Source of the DNA: Paenibacillus sp. S150
GTDB lineage: Bacteria; Bacillota; Bacilli; Paenibacillales; Paenibacillaceae
Assembly (NCBI RefSeq): GCF_019352175.1
Contig: NZ_JACBYI010000023.1
Span: forward strand, 1 to 64,000
Direction: 5' to 3'
DNA: 64,000 nt
Position numbers and translations under genes: made by a program. Shown one piece after another: positions 40,402-46,817 of the stretch. Numbering within the stretch: position 1 is the first letter of the stretch; each line of letters opens with the position of its first letter. The notes beneath the pieces are model-generated. The model was not told the origin of the DNA. It searched no databases and saw only the letters and a program-made list of their open reading frames with translations.

Positions 40402-40833
40402 TCAAGACCAGGTTAATAATCCGCGCTCGATGCACAGAGTTTCCATTGACTCTCCCGCGCGAAATTCAAGTTTCATGCGGTCAATTGAGACAGTGTAAAT
40501 GCGAACGGCCCGGCCAGTAGCTTTTTCAACGCCTGTTCTGAATTCGGTAATCAATGTCTTTGTTTCTACTTTTTCATTCCGCAAAGCCTTGTAGTCAAAT
40601 CTAGTCTTCGATCCAACTACGGATACATTCAGAACTTCGACGTTAGTAACCGCGAAATGTAAGAGTCCATTGACCTTTCTAATTTCGGTAAACCCGAAAT
40701 GTTTTTCTCTGATTGCCTTTACCTCCTTCCAAGCCATAGCCAGCGCTTGGGAGAAATACTCACGAACCTTACCACCAAACTTAGCAACTGCTTCCCGTGC
40801 GATTTTCCAAGCTCTGACCATAACGTTTTTCAT
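40402..40833 (-). CDS. conserved phage/mobile-element protein of unknown function
   Basis: 143 residues from ATG 40833, 8 nt after AAGGAGG; the frame upstream of it lies within the promoter. The N-terminal helix VMVRAWKIAREAVAKFGGKV...YFSQALAMAWKEVK is a motif common in phage and conjugative element proteins of Firmicutes. The C-terminal half is strand-rich. Strong regulated promoter upstream (40852-40905). Function unknown. Confidence 0.7.
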   Translation of the reverse strand: MKNVMVRAWKIAREAVAKFGGKVREYFSQALAMAWKEVKAIREKHFGFTEIRKVNGLLHFAVTNVEVLNVSVVGSKTRFDYKALRNEKVETKTLITEFRTGVEKATGRAVRIYTVSIDRMKLEFRAGESMETLCIERGLLTWS

Positions 40834-40851
40834 TTTCATTTCCTCCTTGAT

Positions 40852-40905
40852 GTGCGTCACCGCATTTATTGATATAAATATATCATGTGCGTTACCGCAT
40901 GTCAA
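40852..40905 (-). promoter_or_regulatory. strong promoter with two operator repeats
   Basis: On the minus strand, TTGACA (40905-40900) and TATATT (40882-40877) are exactly 17 nt apart. Two near-identical 14-mers, GTGCGTTACCGCAT (40887-40900) and GTGCGTCACCGCAT (40852-40865) as read on the plus strand, lie in the spacer and just after the start site. Each is a near-palindrome (TGCG-N-TA-N-CGCA). A repressor binding both would shut the promoter. Confidence 0.75.
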
Positions 40906-40930
40906 CGGGTATTTTGGAAAAACTTCTCCA

Positions 40931-40975
40931 TTGCATAAAGAACATTAGTTCGCATATAATACAAACAAACGTTCC
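40931..40975 (+). promoter_or_regulatory. promoter with LexA-like box of prophage SOS cassette
   Basis: -35 TTGCAT (40931-40936), 18-nt spacer, -10 TATAAT (40955-40960), then CAAACAAACGTTCC (40962-40975), which matches the LexA/DinR consensus CGAACRNRYGTTYC at 13 of 14 positions and covers the expected transcription start. Confidence 0.65.
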
Positions 40976-40993
40976 TATTTCGGAGGCGATCAC

Positions 40994-41185
40994 ATGAAAA
41001 TGAGCATCGGCCAAACTATAGAAATTATATACCTGGATAAGGCGGGCAAGATCACACAACGCAAGATTGATATCCTCGGCATCCGTGACGGACGTATCCG
41101 GGCGACCTGCCTGACAACCGGAGCGCCTCGGGTATTCTTGGCTTCCAGCATCTTGTCCTGGCGGCCTGTGAGGGCCGTGGTATGA
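40994..41185 (+). CDS. small WYL-like protein, prophage copy
   Basis: 63 residues, paralogue of the host gene at 8376 (identical over most of residues 9-42). After CGGAGGCG. ATGA overlap with the next gene. SOS control is inferred from the LexA-like box at 40962. Confidence 0.72.
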   Translation: MKMSIGQTIEIIYLDKAGKITQRKIDILGIRDGRIRATCLTTGAPRVFLASSILSWRPVRAVV

Positions 41186-41565
41186 GTAACATGACAACGG
41201 ATGAGCGGACCCTGCTCCGGGACTATATCCTCTTGCAGTACATGGACCAGATGGTCCAGAAGAGCCTTGCAGACATGGAGCACACCTCAAACCTGCTTAA
41301 GCGTTTGTATCTTATGGCCGGACATGCTGTCCTGGATCAGATCACAAAGGACTTGTACCGGCTGCGGCGGGAGATGAAGCAGAGGGATATAAAAATACTC
41401 GGAGACGAGCAAACGGATTTTGTCATCTACCATAATATTAATTGCAGGGGATACCAGGAGCGGTTTGCACTGACCCGGGATGTGCTGCGCGCGGAGATTA
41501 GTCTACAGTTGACCAAGTATACATCAGAGCTGGGCACGTTCCTAAAAGAGGCGCGACAACAATAA
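41182..41565 (+). CDS. full-length second gene of SOS cassette
   Basis: 127 residues. Helical protein (YILLQYMDQMVQKSLADMEH, RLYLMAGHAVLDQITKDLYR) with a C-terminal helix pair. Its N-terminal part matches the truncated host copy at 8564. No family named. Probably acts with the WYL-like partner because both copies keep the same overlap. Confidence 0.7.
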   Translation: MSNMTTDERTLLRDYILLQYMDQMVQKSLADMEHTSNLLKRLYLMAGHAVLDQITKDLYRLRREMKQRDIKILGDEQTDFVIYHNINCRGYQERFALTRDVLRAEISLQLTKYTSELGTFLKEARQQ

Positions 41566-41585
41566 TGAATGATGACATAAAAAGG

Positions 41586-41613
41586 CCCCGTCAGTTATAT
41601 GGCGGGGTTTTTT
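41586..41613. terminator. terminator between convergent genes
   Basis: CCCCGTC pairs with GGCGGGG (one G-U), then TTTTTT. It ends the SOS cassette and overlaps the stop of the minus-strand HTH gene. Confidence 0.8.
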
Positions 41614-41812
41614 CTGTTTTCTTTCTCCGAACGACATCCTCCACTTCGCAATCCAACACTTCGCATATCCTATCAATAATATCAAGGGCCACATAATCAT
41701 CATTCCAAAGCTTAGCTGCGGTCCCCGAGGACATCCCCACACTCCGAACAAAATCCATTTTCTTGATGTTTCTTTTTACAAGCAATATACGTAACGGTTC
41801 AAATGTAAGCAT
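41591..41812 (-). CDS. small XRE-type regulator
   Basis: 73 residues from ATG 41812 after AAGGAG. Helix-turn-helix VRSVGMSSGTAAKLWNDDYV and IDRICEVLDCEVEDVV, as in one-domain phage repressors. Direct repeats of AATAATTTCA lie upstream (about 41849-41881), probably its operators and the control region of the divergent genes. Confidence 0.78.
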   Translation of the reverse strand: MLTFEPLRILLVKRNIKKMDFVRSVGMSSGTAAKLWNDDYVALDIIDRICEVLDCEVEDVVRRKKTEKTPPYN

Positions 41813-41844
41813 CGTATCAACTCCTTGTCTTAATAGTATATGAT

Positions 41845-41885
41845 CAAGAAAATAATTTCAATAACTCAAAAATAATTTCATGAAT
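41845..41885. promoter_or_regulatory. direct repeats between divergent genes
   Basis: AAAATAATTTCA occurs twice, about 28 nt apart, in the AT-rich space between the HTH gene (-) and the small genes (+). Candidate operators for the regulator at 41812; no exact promoter assigned. Confidence 0.4.
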
Positions 41886-41971
41886 ACACTTGATATTTGT
41901 TTCGACTTCGTTTATGATTGAATTAAGAAGTTGAAAAAATATTCTAGAAATTGAAACAAGGGGATGATGCA

Positions 41972-42142
41972 ATGGAGGAACTTAATGAATACGAATTTGA
42001 AGTTCATTTCAGGGATCAGCCGTATCTGGAAATAATTCGCCGTGGTAAAACGCAGTTGGAAGCTCTATTCAACGCAGAGCACGACTACGAAAACGAACCA
42101 GGTTACGCCGCAGTGATCTCAGTAGATCCACATAAAATCTAA
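41972..42142 (+). CDS. hypothetical 56-residue acidic protein
   Basis: ATG 41972 after AAGGGGATGATG. MEELNEYEFEVHFRDQPYLE..., strand-helix-strand pattern as in small phage proteins with an RNase H-inhibitor-like or TscA-like pattern. Function unknown. Confidence 0.55.
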   Translation: MEELNEYEFEVHFRDQPYLEIIRRGKTQLEALFNAEHDYENEPGYAAVISVDPHKI

Positions 42143-42172
42143 GCCGGCGGGCATACGCGGGAGGGATAAAGG

Positions 42173-42403
42173 ATGATATACGAAGAAGATGACATGTACG
42201 CTGATCCGTTTGAGCAATGGCAGGAGTACACAGAGTACGAAGAAGAACAGGAGGGGGAAAACGGGCGCATCGAAGACCAGATACCGAGAGTACTTGCAAC
42301 GGAGTATGACCGTCTACCAAACGCACACAAAGCCATTATCGGCGGTTACAATGCCGTACTGACAGCTAACGGGTGGTTGACAGTCATCGTTGTAAAGGGC
42401 TAA
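42173..42403 (+). CDS. hypothetical 76-residue acidic protein
   Basis: ATG 42173 after GGGAGGG. The N-terminal half is very acidic (EEDDMYADPFEQWQEYTEYE), the rest mixed. Unknown function. Confidence 0.55.
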   Translation: MIYEEDDMYADPFEQWQEYTEYEEEQEGENGRIEDQIPRVLATEYDRLPNAHKAIIGGYNAVLTANGWLTVIVVKG

Positions 42404-42409
42404 TAACAC

Positions 42410-42423
42410 GGGGCTACGGCCCC
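42410..42423 (+). promoter_or_regulatory. intercistronic GGGGCTACGGCCCC hairpin
   Basis: The hairpin precedes the AAGGAGGG of the next gene and is repeated exactly at 42725-42738. See also 19863, 61301 and 62249. Confidence 0.5.
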
Positions 42424-42446
42424 ACTACTATAAGGAGGGATAAACC

Positions 42447-42719
42447 GTGCTGAACATTACAACGGATGAACACGGGTTTAAAACGGCTGAATTGAATGCG
42501 CAGGCTGGCGGAAGAGTCGTCATTATGGACTTTGGCGCTGAATACGTAACTGACATAGGCTCTGTATCGTCAATCAACAGCCACGGATTAGGTGGGAATG
42601 ACTGGATTCGGAGCGTATCGGACATTGATCGTCATGTTACGGATATTGAGCGTTCTCGCTGGCTGACGACAGCGGAACAGCGGGCTTGCATTGAGTTCCT
42701 GCGGGCGATTGCGGAATAA
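42447..42719 (+). CDS. hypothetical 90-residue protein
   Basis: GTG 42447 after GGAGGG. Contains GLGGNDWIRSVSDIDRHVTD and a helical end TAEQRACIEFLRAIAE. No family recognised. Confidence 0.55.
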   Translation: MLNITTDEHGFKTAELNAQAGGRVVIMDFGAEYVTDIGSVSSINSHGLGGNDWIRSVSDIDRHVTDIERSRWLTTAEQRACIEFLRAIAE

Positions 42720-42724
42720 CATTA

Positions 42725-42738
42725 GGGGCTACGGCCCC
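42725..42738 (+). promoter_or_regulatory. intercistronic GGGGCTACGGCCCC hairpin, second copy
   Basis: Identical to 42410-42423 and again just before a strong ribosome site (AAAGGAGG). Confidence 0.5.
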
Positions 42739-42760
42739 TCTAAAGGAGGCAAGTGAAGAT

Positions 42761-42925
42761 ATGAAATTTACACCTGGAGAACGTATAGCAGTTGAGTTAG
42801 CGTTGGAAGCTCGGATTCAAACCCTCGAACAGAACATAGAGGATTGGGAAGGAGATGAAATTGCTGAGGATTGTAAAGCGTTATTGGCAGATGCACAATC
42901 GGCGCTTTTGAAGATAAATTCATAA
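42761..42925 (+). CDS. hypothetical 54-residue helical protein
   Basis: ATG 42761, AAAGGAGG 13 nt upstream. Charged helical product (ERIAVELALEARIQTLEQNI). It is the last gene before the agr-like locus. Unknown. Confidence 0.5.
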   Translation: MKFTPGERIAVELALEARIQTLEQNIEDWEGDEIAEDCKALLADAQSALLKINS

Positions 42926-43060
42926 TCCGCCTGATGAGCGCTGAGAGCGCCTAGGACCAGCTGCGGGGCTGGTTGAAACCTACCGGAGCATTTATCCGGG
43001 ATGGTCGCGGAATCCGCCATACGAGGGCATTACGGCGTCCCTGTGATTCTTATAAACTAT
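42926..43060 (+). ncRNA. GC-rich structured RNA candidate upstream of the agr-like locus
   Basis: A chain of stems: GCGC-TGAGA-GCGC, ACCAGC-TGCGGG-GCTGGT, CCGGA-GCATTTA-TCCGG, an ATGG...CCAT helix enclosing GCGG-AAT-CCGC, and AGGG...CCCT. It is much more GC-rich than the genes after it and has no open frame. It could be a leader or regulatory RNA; family not recognised. Confidence 0.45.
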
Positions 43061-43133
43061 CTGTATACGTAATTTGGTATCCAGATATATAATTAACCTA
43101 TTGAAAGAAAATTATGTCAGGTGGTGTAGAAGG

Positions 43134-43760
43134 TTGATTTCAGAGGCAGTAGGATTTTTATTATTTTCGACAATTGAAGGTGTTGGCATCCTATTCATAA
43201 TGATGGCTATTTTTCGAATGAACCCACTAGATCACATATGGCCATCGCTCTTTATAATCCTGCTCATGAGCTTACAGAGTTTTGTTTTACGAAATGAGTT
43301 GGAGTTGACCTATATGGTTCCGGTAATAAACATTTTGCTTTTTATTTTACTGCTGACAACAGTAGTTAAGACACCGGTACTGTGGTCAGGTATCATTGCT
43401 ATTTTGGGATATATGGCTTTTGCAATTGTTCAAACCGTAGTTGTCTTCACAGCATTTGGGTCCATAGCCAACGCACAATCCACACTCTTTCATGGGTATT
43501 CTACCCAAGCAATGACGGCAATTCTATTAATCCTTATTTCATGGTTCATGTCAAAAAATCGTATGGGCTTCACTTTTGAATTCGAAAGACTCCGGTTAAA
43601 AAGCGAAAACACTATCGTTATTGTACTGATGCTGATTTTTTTGATTATATTTTCAATTATCATGATTAGACAAGACATCTGGCTCAATATTGTATTTTTC
43701 GGAGCAGCGCTAATGATGTTAATATATTACGCCATAAGGGAGGAACGCTTCTATGATTGA
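43134..43760 (+). CDS. AgrC-like polytopic membrane protein without kinase domain
   Basis: 208 residues from TTG 43134 (AGGTGG 9 nt before). A longer frame to 43074 is doubtful because a -10-like TATAAT lies at 43088-43093. About six to seven hydrophobic spans fill almost the whole protein (EGVGILFIMMAIF, VVKTPVLWSGIIAILGYMAF, VIVLMLIFLIIFSIIMI); the end (YYAIREERFYD) follows the last span directly. This is the size and topology of the sensor part of AgrC with no histidine kinase. It overlaps agrB by eight bases, so both are made together. Receptor role is inferred. Confidence 0.65.
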   Translation: MISEAVGFLLFSTIEGVGILFIMMAIFRMNPLDHIWPSLFIILLMSLQSFVLRNELELTYMVPVINILLFILLLTTVVKTPVLWSGIIAILGYMAFAIVQTVVVFTAFGSIANAQSTLFHGYSTQAMTAILLILISWFMSKNRMGFTFEFERLRLKSENTIVIVLMLIFLIIFSIIMIRQDIWLNIVFFGAALMMLIYYAIREERFYD

Positions 43761-44280
43761 TAAGATATCGAGCACATTAGCCTCTCACATCAAGAAATCA
43801 GTTCCTGATCATCATGCGACTGAAGAGGTACTGCAATTTTCGCTGGGCATTATTCTAAATGCAGGCTTTATTATTACTCTTACGCTACTTATCTCAATTG
43901 GTACAGGACATATAATTTCAGCACTTATAGCTCTTACTGGATTTGCAATTCTACGACAACTAACTGGAGGGCTACATCTTCAATCTGGTACGTGGTGTGT
44001 ATTTGTCAGCACTTTGCTGTTCACAGGGATTAGTTTAATCAGCTTGCCCGAAGGGGTAACCGCTATTATCACTGTTTTAGCACTAATTGTTGTTGCAGTA
44101 ATGGCACCAAAGGGGCTTGAAAACCAGTCACGCATTGATCCCAAACATTTTTGGAAAATGAAATTAGCAGCAAGCGTTATTGTTGCAACCAACTTGATTT
44201 TCCAATCCACAACACTGGCGCTTTGTTTTTTTGTACAAGTACTGCTATTGATTCCTGGAAAGGAGGTGGAAAATTCATGA
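43753..44280 (+). CDS. agrB: AgrB-like peptide-processing membrane protease
   Basis: 175 residues. The AgrB active site is seen as His75 and Cys82 in RQLTGGLHLQSGTWC, with the seven-residue spacing known for AgrB. An amphipathic N-terminus and four or more hydrophobic spans match the family. It would cleave the AgrD-like precursor and close the lactone ring. GGGAGG precedes ATG 43753, and the stop overlaps the agrD start. Confidence 0.88.
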   Translation: MIDKISSTLASHIKKSVPDHHATEEVLQFSLGIILNAGFIITLTLLISIGTGHIISALIALTGFAILRQLTGGLHLQSGTWCVFVSTLLFTGISLISLPEGVTAIITVLALIVVAVMAPKGLENQSRIDPKHFWKMKLAASVIVATNLIFQSTTLALCFFVQVLLLIPGKEVENS

Positions 44281-44387
44281 ATTTGATTGCGAATATGTTG
44301 TATGCTGTTGCGGATTTTACTGTTGGCACAAACAGCTTCTTGTATATTTACAAGGGCAAAATCCCTGCTCAGCTACTGAAGAAGTAG
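44277..44387 (+). CDS. agrD: AgrD-like cyclic peptide precursor (serine lactone type)
   Basis: 36 residues from ATG 44277, after AAAGGAGGTGG. Amphipathic leader (MNLIANMLYAVADFTVG), then T-N-S20-F-L-Y-I24, then YKGKIPAQLLKK. In AgrD the ring residue is followed by four residues and then four more before V/I-P; here Ser20-Phe-Leu-Tyr-Ile24 and Tyr-Lys-Gly-Lys-Ile-Pro follow that rule exactly. Predicted signal: a serine lactone of NSFLYI or a longer form. Serine instead of cysteine is rare but known in other Firmicute peptides. Confidence 0.8.
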   Translation: MNLIANMLYAVADFTVGTNSFLYIYKGKIPAQLLKK

Positions 44388-44399
44388 GGGGCTTTAAAT

Positions 44400-44774
44400 A
44401 TGGATCATATTGTTGTCACAAATGACATTCATGCAACCGGAGGGTTGATACTCGTCAAAGTAGATGAAATACTATATTTTAAAAGCAGAATGGAAAAAAT
44501 GCACATTAAGATAGTTACATCGACGGCAGATTTCGACGCGATGGGATCTATAAAATATTGGATTGATATGATGAATAATTCAGGACACCGCTTTAAACTT
44601 ATTGACAGAGGGACGGTAGTGAACGTTAGTAAGATAGCCGGGATTAATGAAAGGGAAAAAACATTGATGTTTGCTGGGCGGAATACCGGAAATGAATGCA
44701 CTATTGCGTTCCATCGGTACCGGCAGGTTCGAGATGAATTGCTCGAATTAAATAACCGAATTTGTGTCATATAA
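44400..44774 (+). CDS. stand-alone LytTR-domain transcription regulator 1
   Basis: 124 residues from ATG 44400 after AGGGGG. Consists of a LytTR-type DNA-binding domain alone (VKVDEILYFKSRMEKMHIKI, HRFKLIDRGTVVNVSKIAGI) without a receiver domain. It sits 12 nt behind agrD. AgrA-type regulators use LytTR domains, so it is a likely output of the locus. Confidence 0.8.
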   Translation: MDHIVVTNDIHATGGLILVKVDEILYFKSRMEKMHIKIVTSTADFDAMGSIKYWIDMMNNSGHRFKLIDRGTVVNVSKIAGINEREKTLMFAGRNTGNECTIAFHRYRQVRDELLELNNRICVI

Positions 44775-44781
44775 ACAACAG

Positions 44782-44810
44782 AAAGAGGTCTCTAGGGCCT
44801 CTTTTATTTT
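44782..44810 (+). terminator. terminator after regulator 1
   Basis: AAAGAGG pairs with CCTCTTT, followed by TATTTT. It separates the two LytTR genes into different transcripts. Confidence 0.75.
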
Positions 44811-44909
44811 GCGTAAAATGTCGAAAAAACATATTTGTATTGGGAAATTGAGAATCCCAATTATGATTGTCTAATTCCTGTAAATGGTATTAAATTAGAA
44901 TATATTAAT

Positions 44910-44931
44910 TCAACGTTTAAAAAAATGTTGA
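44910..44931 (+). promoter_or_regulatory. inverted repeat upstream of LytTR regulator 2
   Basis: TCAACGTTT (44910-44918) and AAATGTTGA (44923-44931) are inverted at eight of nine positions. The right arm runs into a TTGACA hexamer, 34 nt before the start codon. AACGTTTAA resembles a LytTR half-site. Candidate operator. Confidence 0.45.
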
Positions 44932-44967
44932 CAAAATTTAAGTGTGGTTTTAAAAGGGGGGCATTAA

Positions 44968-45351
44968 ATGATTTATGTAACAGTTACTGAAAGTGAAGAT
45001 GGTTCAGGGATACAACAAATACCAGTTGATGAGATATTGTATATGCAATTTGACAACCGACTATTTATTTCGGTTCAAACAGAAGATGCTCAATATGTTA
45101 CAACTGGAGCTCTGAGATACTGGGAGTCAGCTTTTGAAAAGGCTGGATTGAACTTTCTGCGCTTAGATCGGGGGGTATTGGCAAACCTGGATAATATCCA
45201 AGCGGTGGATTCAGTATTTAAGATTGCGTATTTTGGTGTTGGAAAGAAGAAATGTACAATGTCAAGTTCGGGATTTAAAGAGTTGAACAAGAAAATGGTC
45301 AAGGGCTCGTCCTGGCAGACAAGCCCTTCCAGAGATGTTTTACAAAAATAA
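44968..45351 (+). CDS. stand-alone LytTR-domain transcription regulator 2
   Basis: 127 residues from ATG 44968 after AAAGGGGGG. One LytTR domain (IPVDEILYMQFDNRLFISVQ, LNFLRLDRGVLANLDNIQAV), paralogous to regulator 1 (shared VDEILY, LxRG, V/L-N-x-x-x-I). No receiver domain. It has its own upstream region with an inverted repeat and may be the target or amplifier of the first. Confidence 0.78.
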   Translation: MIYVTVTESEDGSGIQQIPVDEILYMQFDNRLFISVQTEDAQYVTTGALRYWESAFEKAGLNFLRLDRGVLANLDNIQAVDSVFKIAYFGVGKKKCTMSSSGFKELNKKMVKGSSWQTSPSRDVLQK

Positions 45352-45492
45352 CACCTTTAATTTATCATGATTCTTTAAAAAATGATAATGGATTCACACT
45401 TTGAAATCACCTTGACAAATCGCTTTGTCGAAGAAGTGTACTAATTTTGTTAAGTGATAGATTAACTCCTGCGCGGGGGGAGAGTAGAGAAT

Positions 45493-45720
45493 CTACTCAT
45501 TCCGTTTGCTTGACCATTGTAATGTGTATAAGTCATTTACACTACAATTGAGGAAATGGGCTGCATTAATTGCAAACTCAAGGGACATCCTCGGCTTACC
45601 CTTTATCAATTGATTGACGTAGGAACGCGAGCAACCCATGTGCCTTGCAAACTCAGCCTGTGTAATGTTCTTTTCCCTAATACGGTCAAGCAGTTGGCAG
45701 TCCCCGAGCAGGAATGCCAT
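45493..45720 (-). CDS. small XRE-type regulator near the switch
   Basis: 75 residues from ATG 45720 after AGGAGAAT. HTH: NITQAEFARHMGCSRSYVNQLIKGK. Divergent from the S24-like gene at 45777. Possibly a third control protein of the switch region. Confidence 0.75.
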   Translation of the reverse strand: MAFLLGDCQLLDRIREKNITQAEFARHMGCSRSYVNQLIKGKPRMSLEFAINAAHFLNCSVNDLYTLQWSSKRNE

Positions 45721-45776
45721 GCAATTCTCCTTTCCTAAAAATTCTATATCAAATTATATCATCATGGAGGCGTAAT

Positions 45777-46052
45777 ATGGGGAAATTTTCTTATAGAGCT
45801 ACGGACAATAGCATGTCAGGAGATCGGATATACATAGGCGATGTTCTAATCATAGAAGAAACGCAGTCGTATTTGCCAAATGAAATTTGTGCAATAGCAA
45901 ACCAATCTGATATTTCAATGCTGGAGTTTAGAAGGGTTGAAGAGACGGAAACTGGGCATCGCTTGAAAGCCTCTAATATTGAGATAAAAGAAGAGATAAG
46001 AGAACATGTGATAATTGTAGGTAGAGTCGTGATGGCATACAGAACCCCATAA
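45777..46052 (+). CDS. orphan S24/LexA-like domain protein lacking HTH and catalytic Lys
   Basis: 91 residues from ATG 45777 after GGAGG. TDNSMSGDRIYIGDVLII matches the S24 region of the CI-type repressor at 46093 (GDSMNGARIYDGDLLLI), including the Ser (residue 12). Where the repressor has its catalytic Lys (EAVLKKV), this protein has ISMLEFR, so self-cleavage is not expected. It lacks a DNA-binding domain. It might bind the repressor as a decoy or antirepressor; inference only. Confidence 0.65.
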   Translation: MGKFSYRATDNSMSGDRIYIGDVLIIEETQSYLPNEICAIANQSDISMLEFRRVEETETGHRLKASNIEIKEEIREHVIIVGRVVMAYRTP

Positions 46053-46054
46053 CA

Positions 46055-46080
46055 AAAGCCCGCCTGTGAGGGCGGGCTTT
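46055..46080. terminator. terminator between convergent S24 genes
   Basis: AAAGCCCGCC pairs perfectly with GGCGGGCTTT; T run on the plus side. Confidence 0.85.
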
Positions 46081-46092
46081 AATAATATTTGC

Positions 46093-46740
46093 CTAAAAAC
46101 TAATAACTACCTTTTTTAGTTTTCCAATAATGCGTATATTCTTTTCTTCTCCAGTTAATATGATAGGGGCATAGTTTGGATTTGCAGATTGTAAAATCAA
46201 AGTATTATTTTGCTTGTACACCTTTTTAAGTACGGCCTCTTCATCTATAAGAACAGCTGCTATTTCTCCGTCTTCAACCTCTTCCTGCCCACGAATGAGC
46301 AACAAATCACCGTCATATATTCGAGCCCCATTCATACTGTCACCCTTGGCTCTTAGGTAGAAATACTCTCCGCCATTGATCCAAGAGCGCGGAGTTGTTT
46401 CATACCCTTCAATGGATTCATACGCTAATTCACCGTTGCCGCAGGAAATCTTTCCAACCACAGGTAAACTTATGTATTCAGAATTTTCAATTTCGGTTCC
46501 CGTATATGTATAAGCGCCTTCTGTCAATTGATTTACCGTGACGTCAAGGGCTGCAGCTAAATCTCTAAGTCTATCCATGTCAAATTTATGTTCACCATTT
46601 TCATAGCGCTGAACAGTTTTTTTAGTAATGCCAACTTTTTCCGCCAAAATCTGAAGACTATAATTTCTAATGTCACGGTACTTTTTAATGTTTTTTCCCA
46701 CTACACTATAAAATATTTTTTTATCTTCAGAAACGCTCAT
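46093..46740 (-). CDS. CI-like phage repressor (XRE-S24, self-cleaving)
   Basis: 215 residues from ATG 46740, 9 nt after GAGGGAG; the frame upstream overlaps the promoter. HTH about 15-66 (LQILAEKVGITKKTVQRYEN). S24 domain with cleavage site Cys100-Gly101 (GKISCGNG), nucleophile Ser135 (GDSMNGA) and Lys172 (EAVLKK). RecA-stimulated cleavage would induce the prophage. It faces the Cro-like gene across a promoter region with matched operators. Confidence 0.9.
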   Translation of the reverse strand: MSVSEDKKIFYSVVGKNIKKYRDIRNYSLQILAEKVGITKKTVQRYENGEHKFDMDRLRDLAAALDVTVNQLTEGAYTYTGTEIENSEYISLPVVGKISCGNGELAYESIEGYETTPRSWINGGEYFYLRAKGDSMNGARIYDGDLLLIRGQEEVEDGEIAAVLIDEEAVLKKVYKQNNTLILQSANPNYAPIILTGEEKNIRIIGKLKKVVISF

Positions 46741-46772
46741 TTTAAATTCTCCCTCATCTAATGTTTGAATAC

Positions 46773-46802
46773 AGTATAACCTCAAAAAGACACTTAATAC
46801 AA
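46773..46802 (-). promoter_or_regulatory. repressor promoter (PRM-like)
   Basis: On the minus strand TTGTAT (46802-46797), an 18-nt spacer and TATACT (46778-46773). An AGACAC half-site (46788-46793) lies in the spacer, so the repressor can control itself. Confidence 0.65.
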
Positions 46803-46817
46803 CAATAATTTATGTTC

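Noticed and set aside
42926..43060. Hammerhead ribozyme suggested by CTGATGAG and GAAAC
   Set aside because: The two core elements cannot be joined by a proper stem II, and stems I and III with a cleavage site could not be drawn.
43074..43133. N-terminal extension of the AgrC-like protein
   Set aside because: TTG 43074 has no ribosome site and a -10-like TATAAT lies inside the extension; TTG 43134 is better supported.
44928..44956. TTGACA-17-TAAAAG as the promoter of the second LytTR gene
   Set aside because: The -10 would overlap the ribosome site, leaving almost no leader; the -10 match is also poor.
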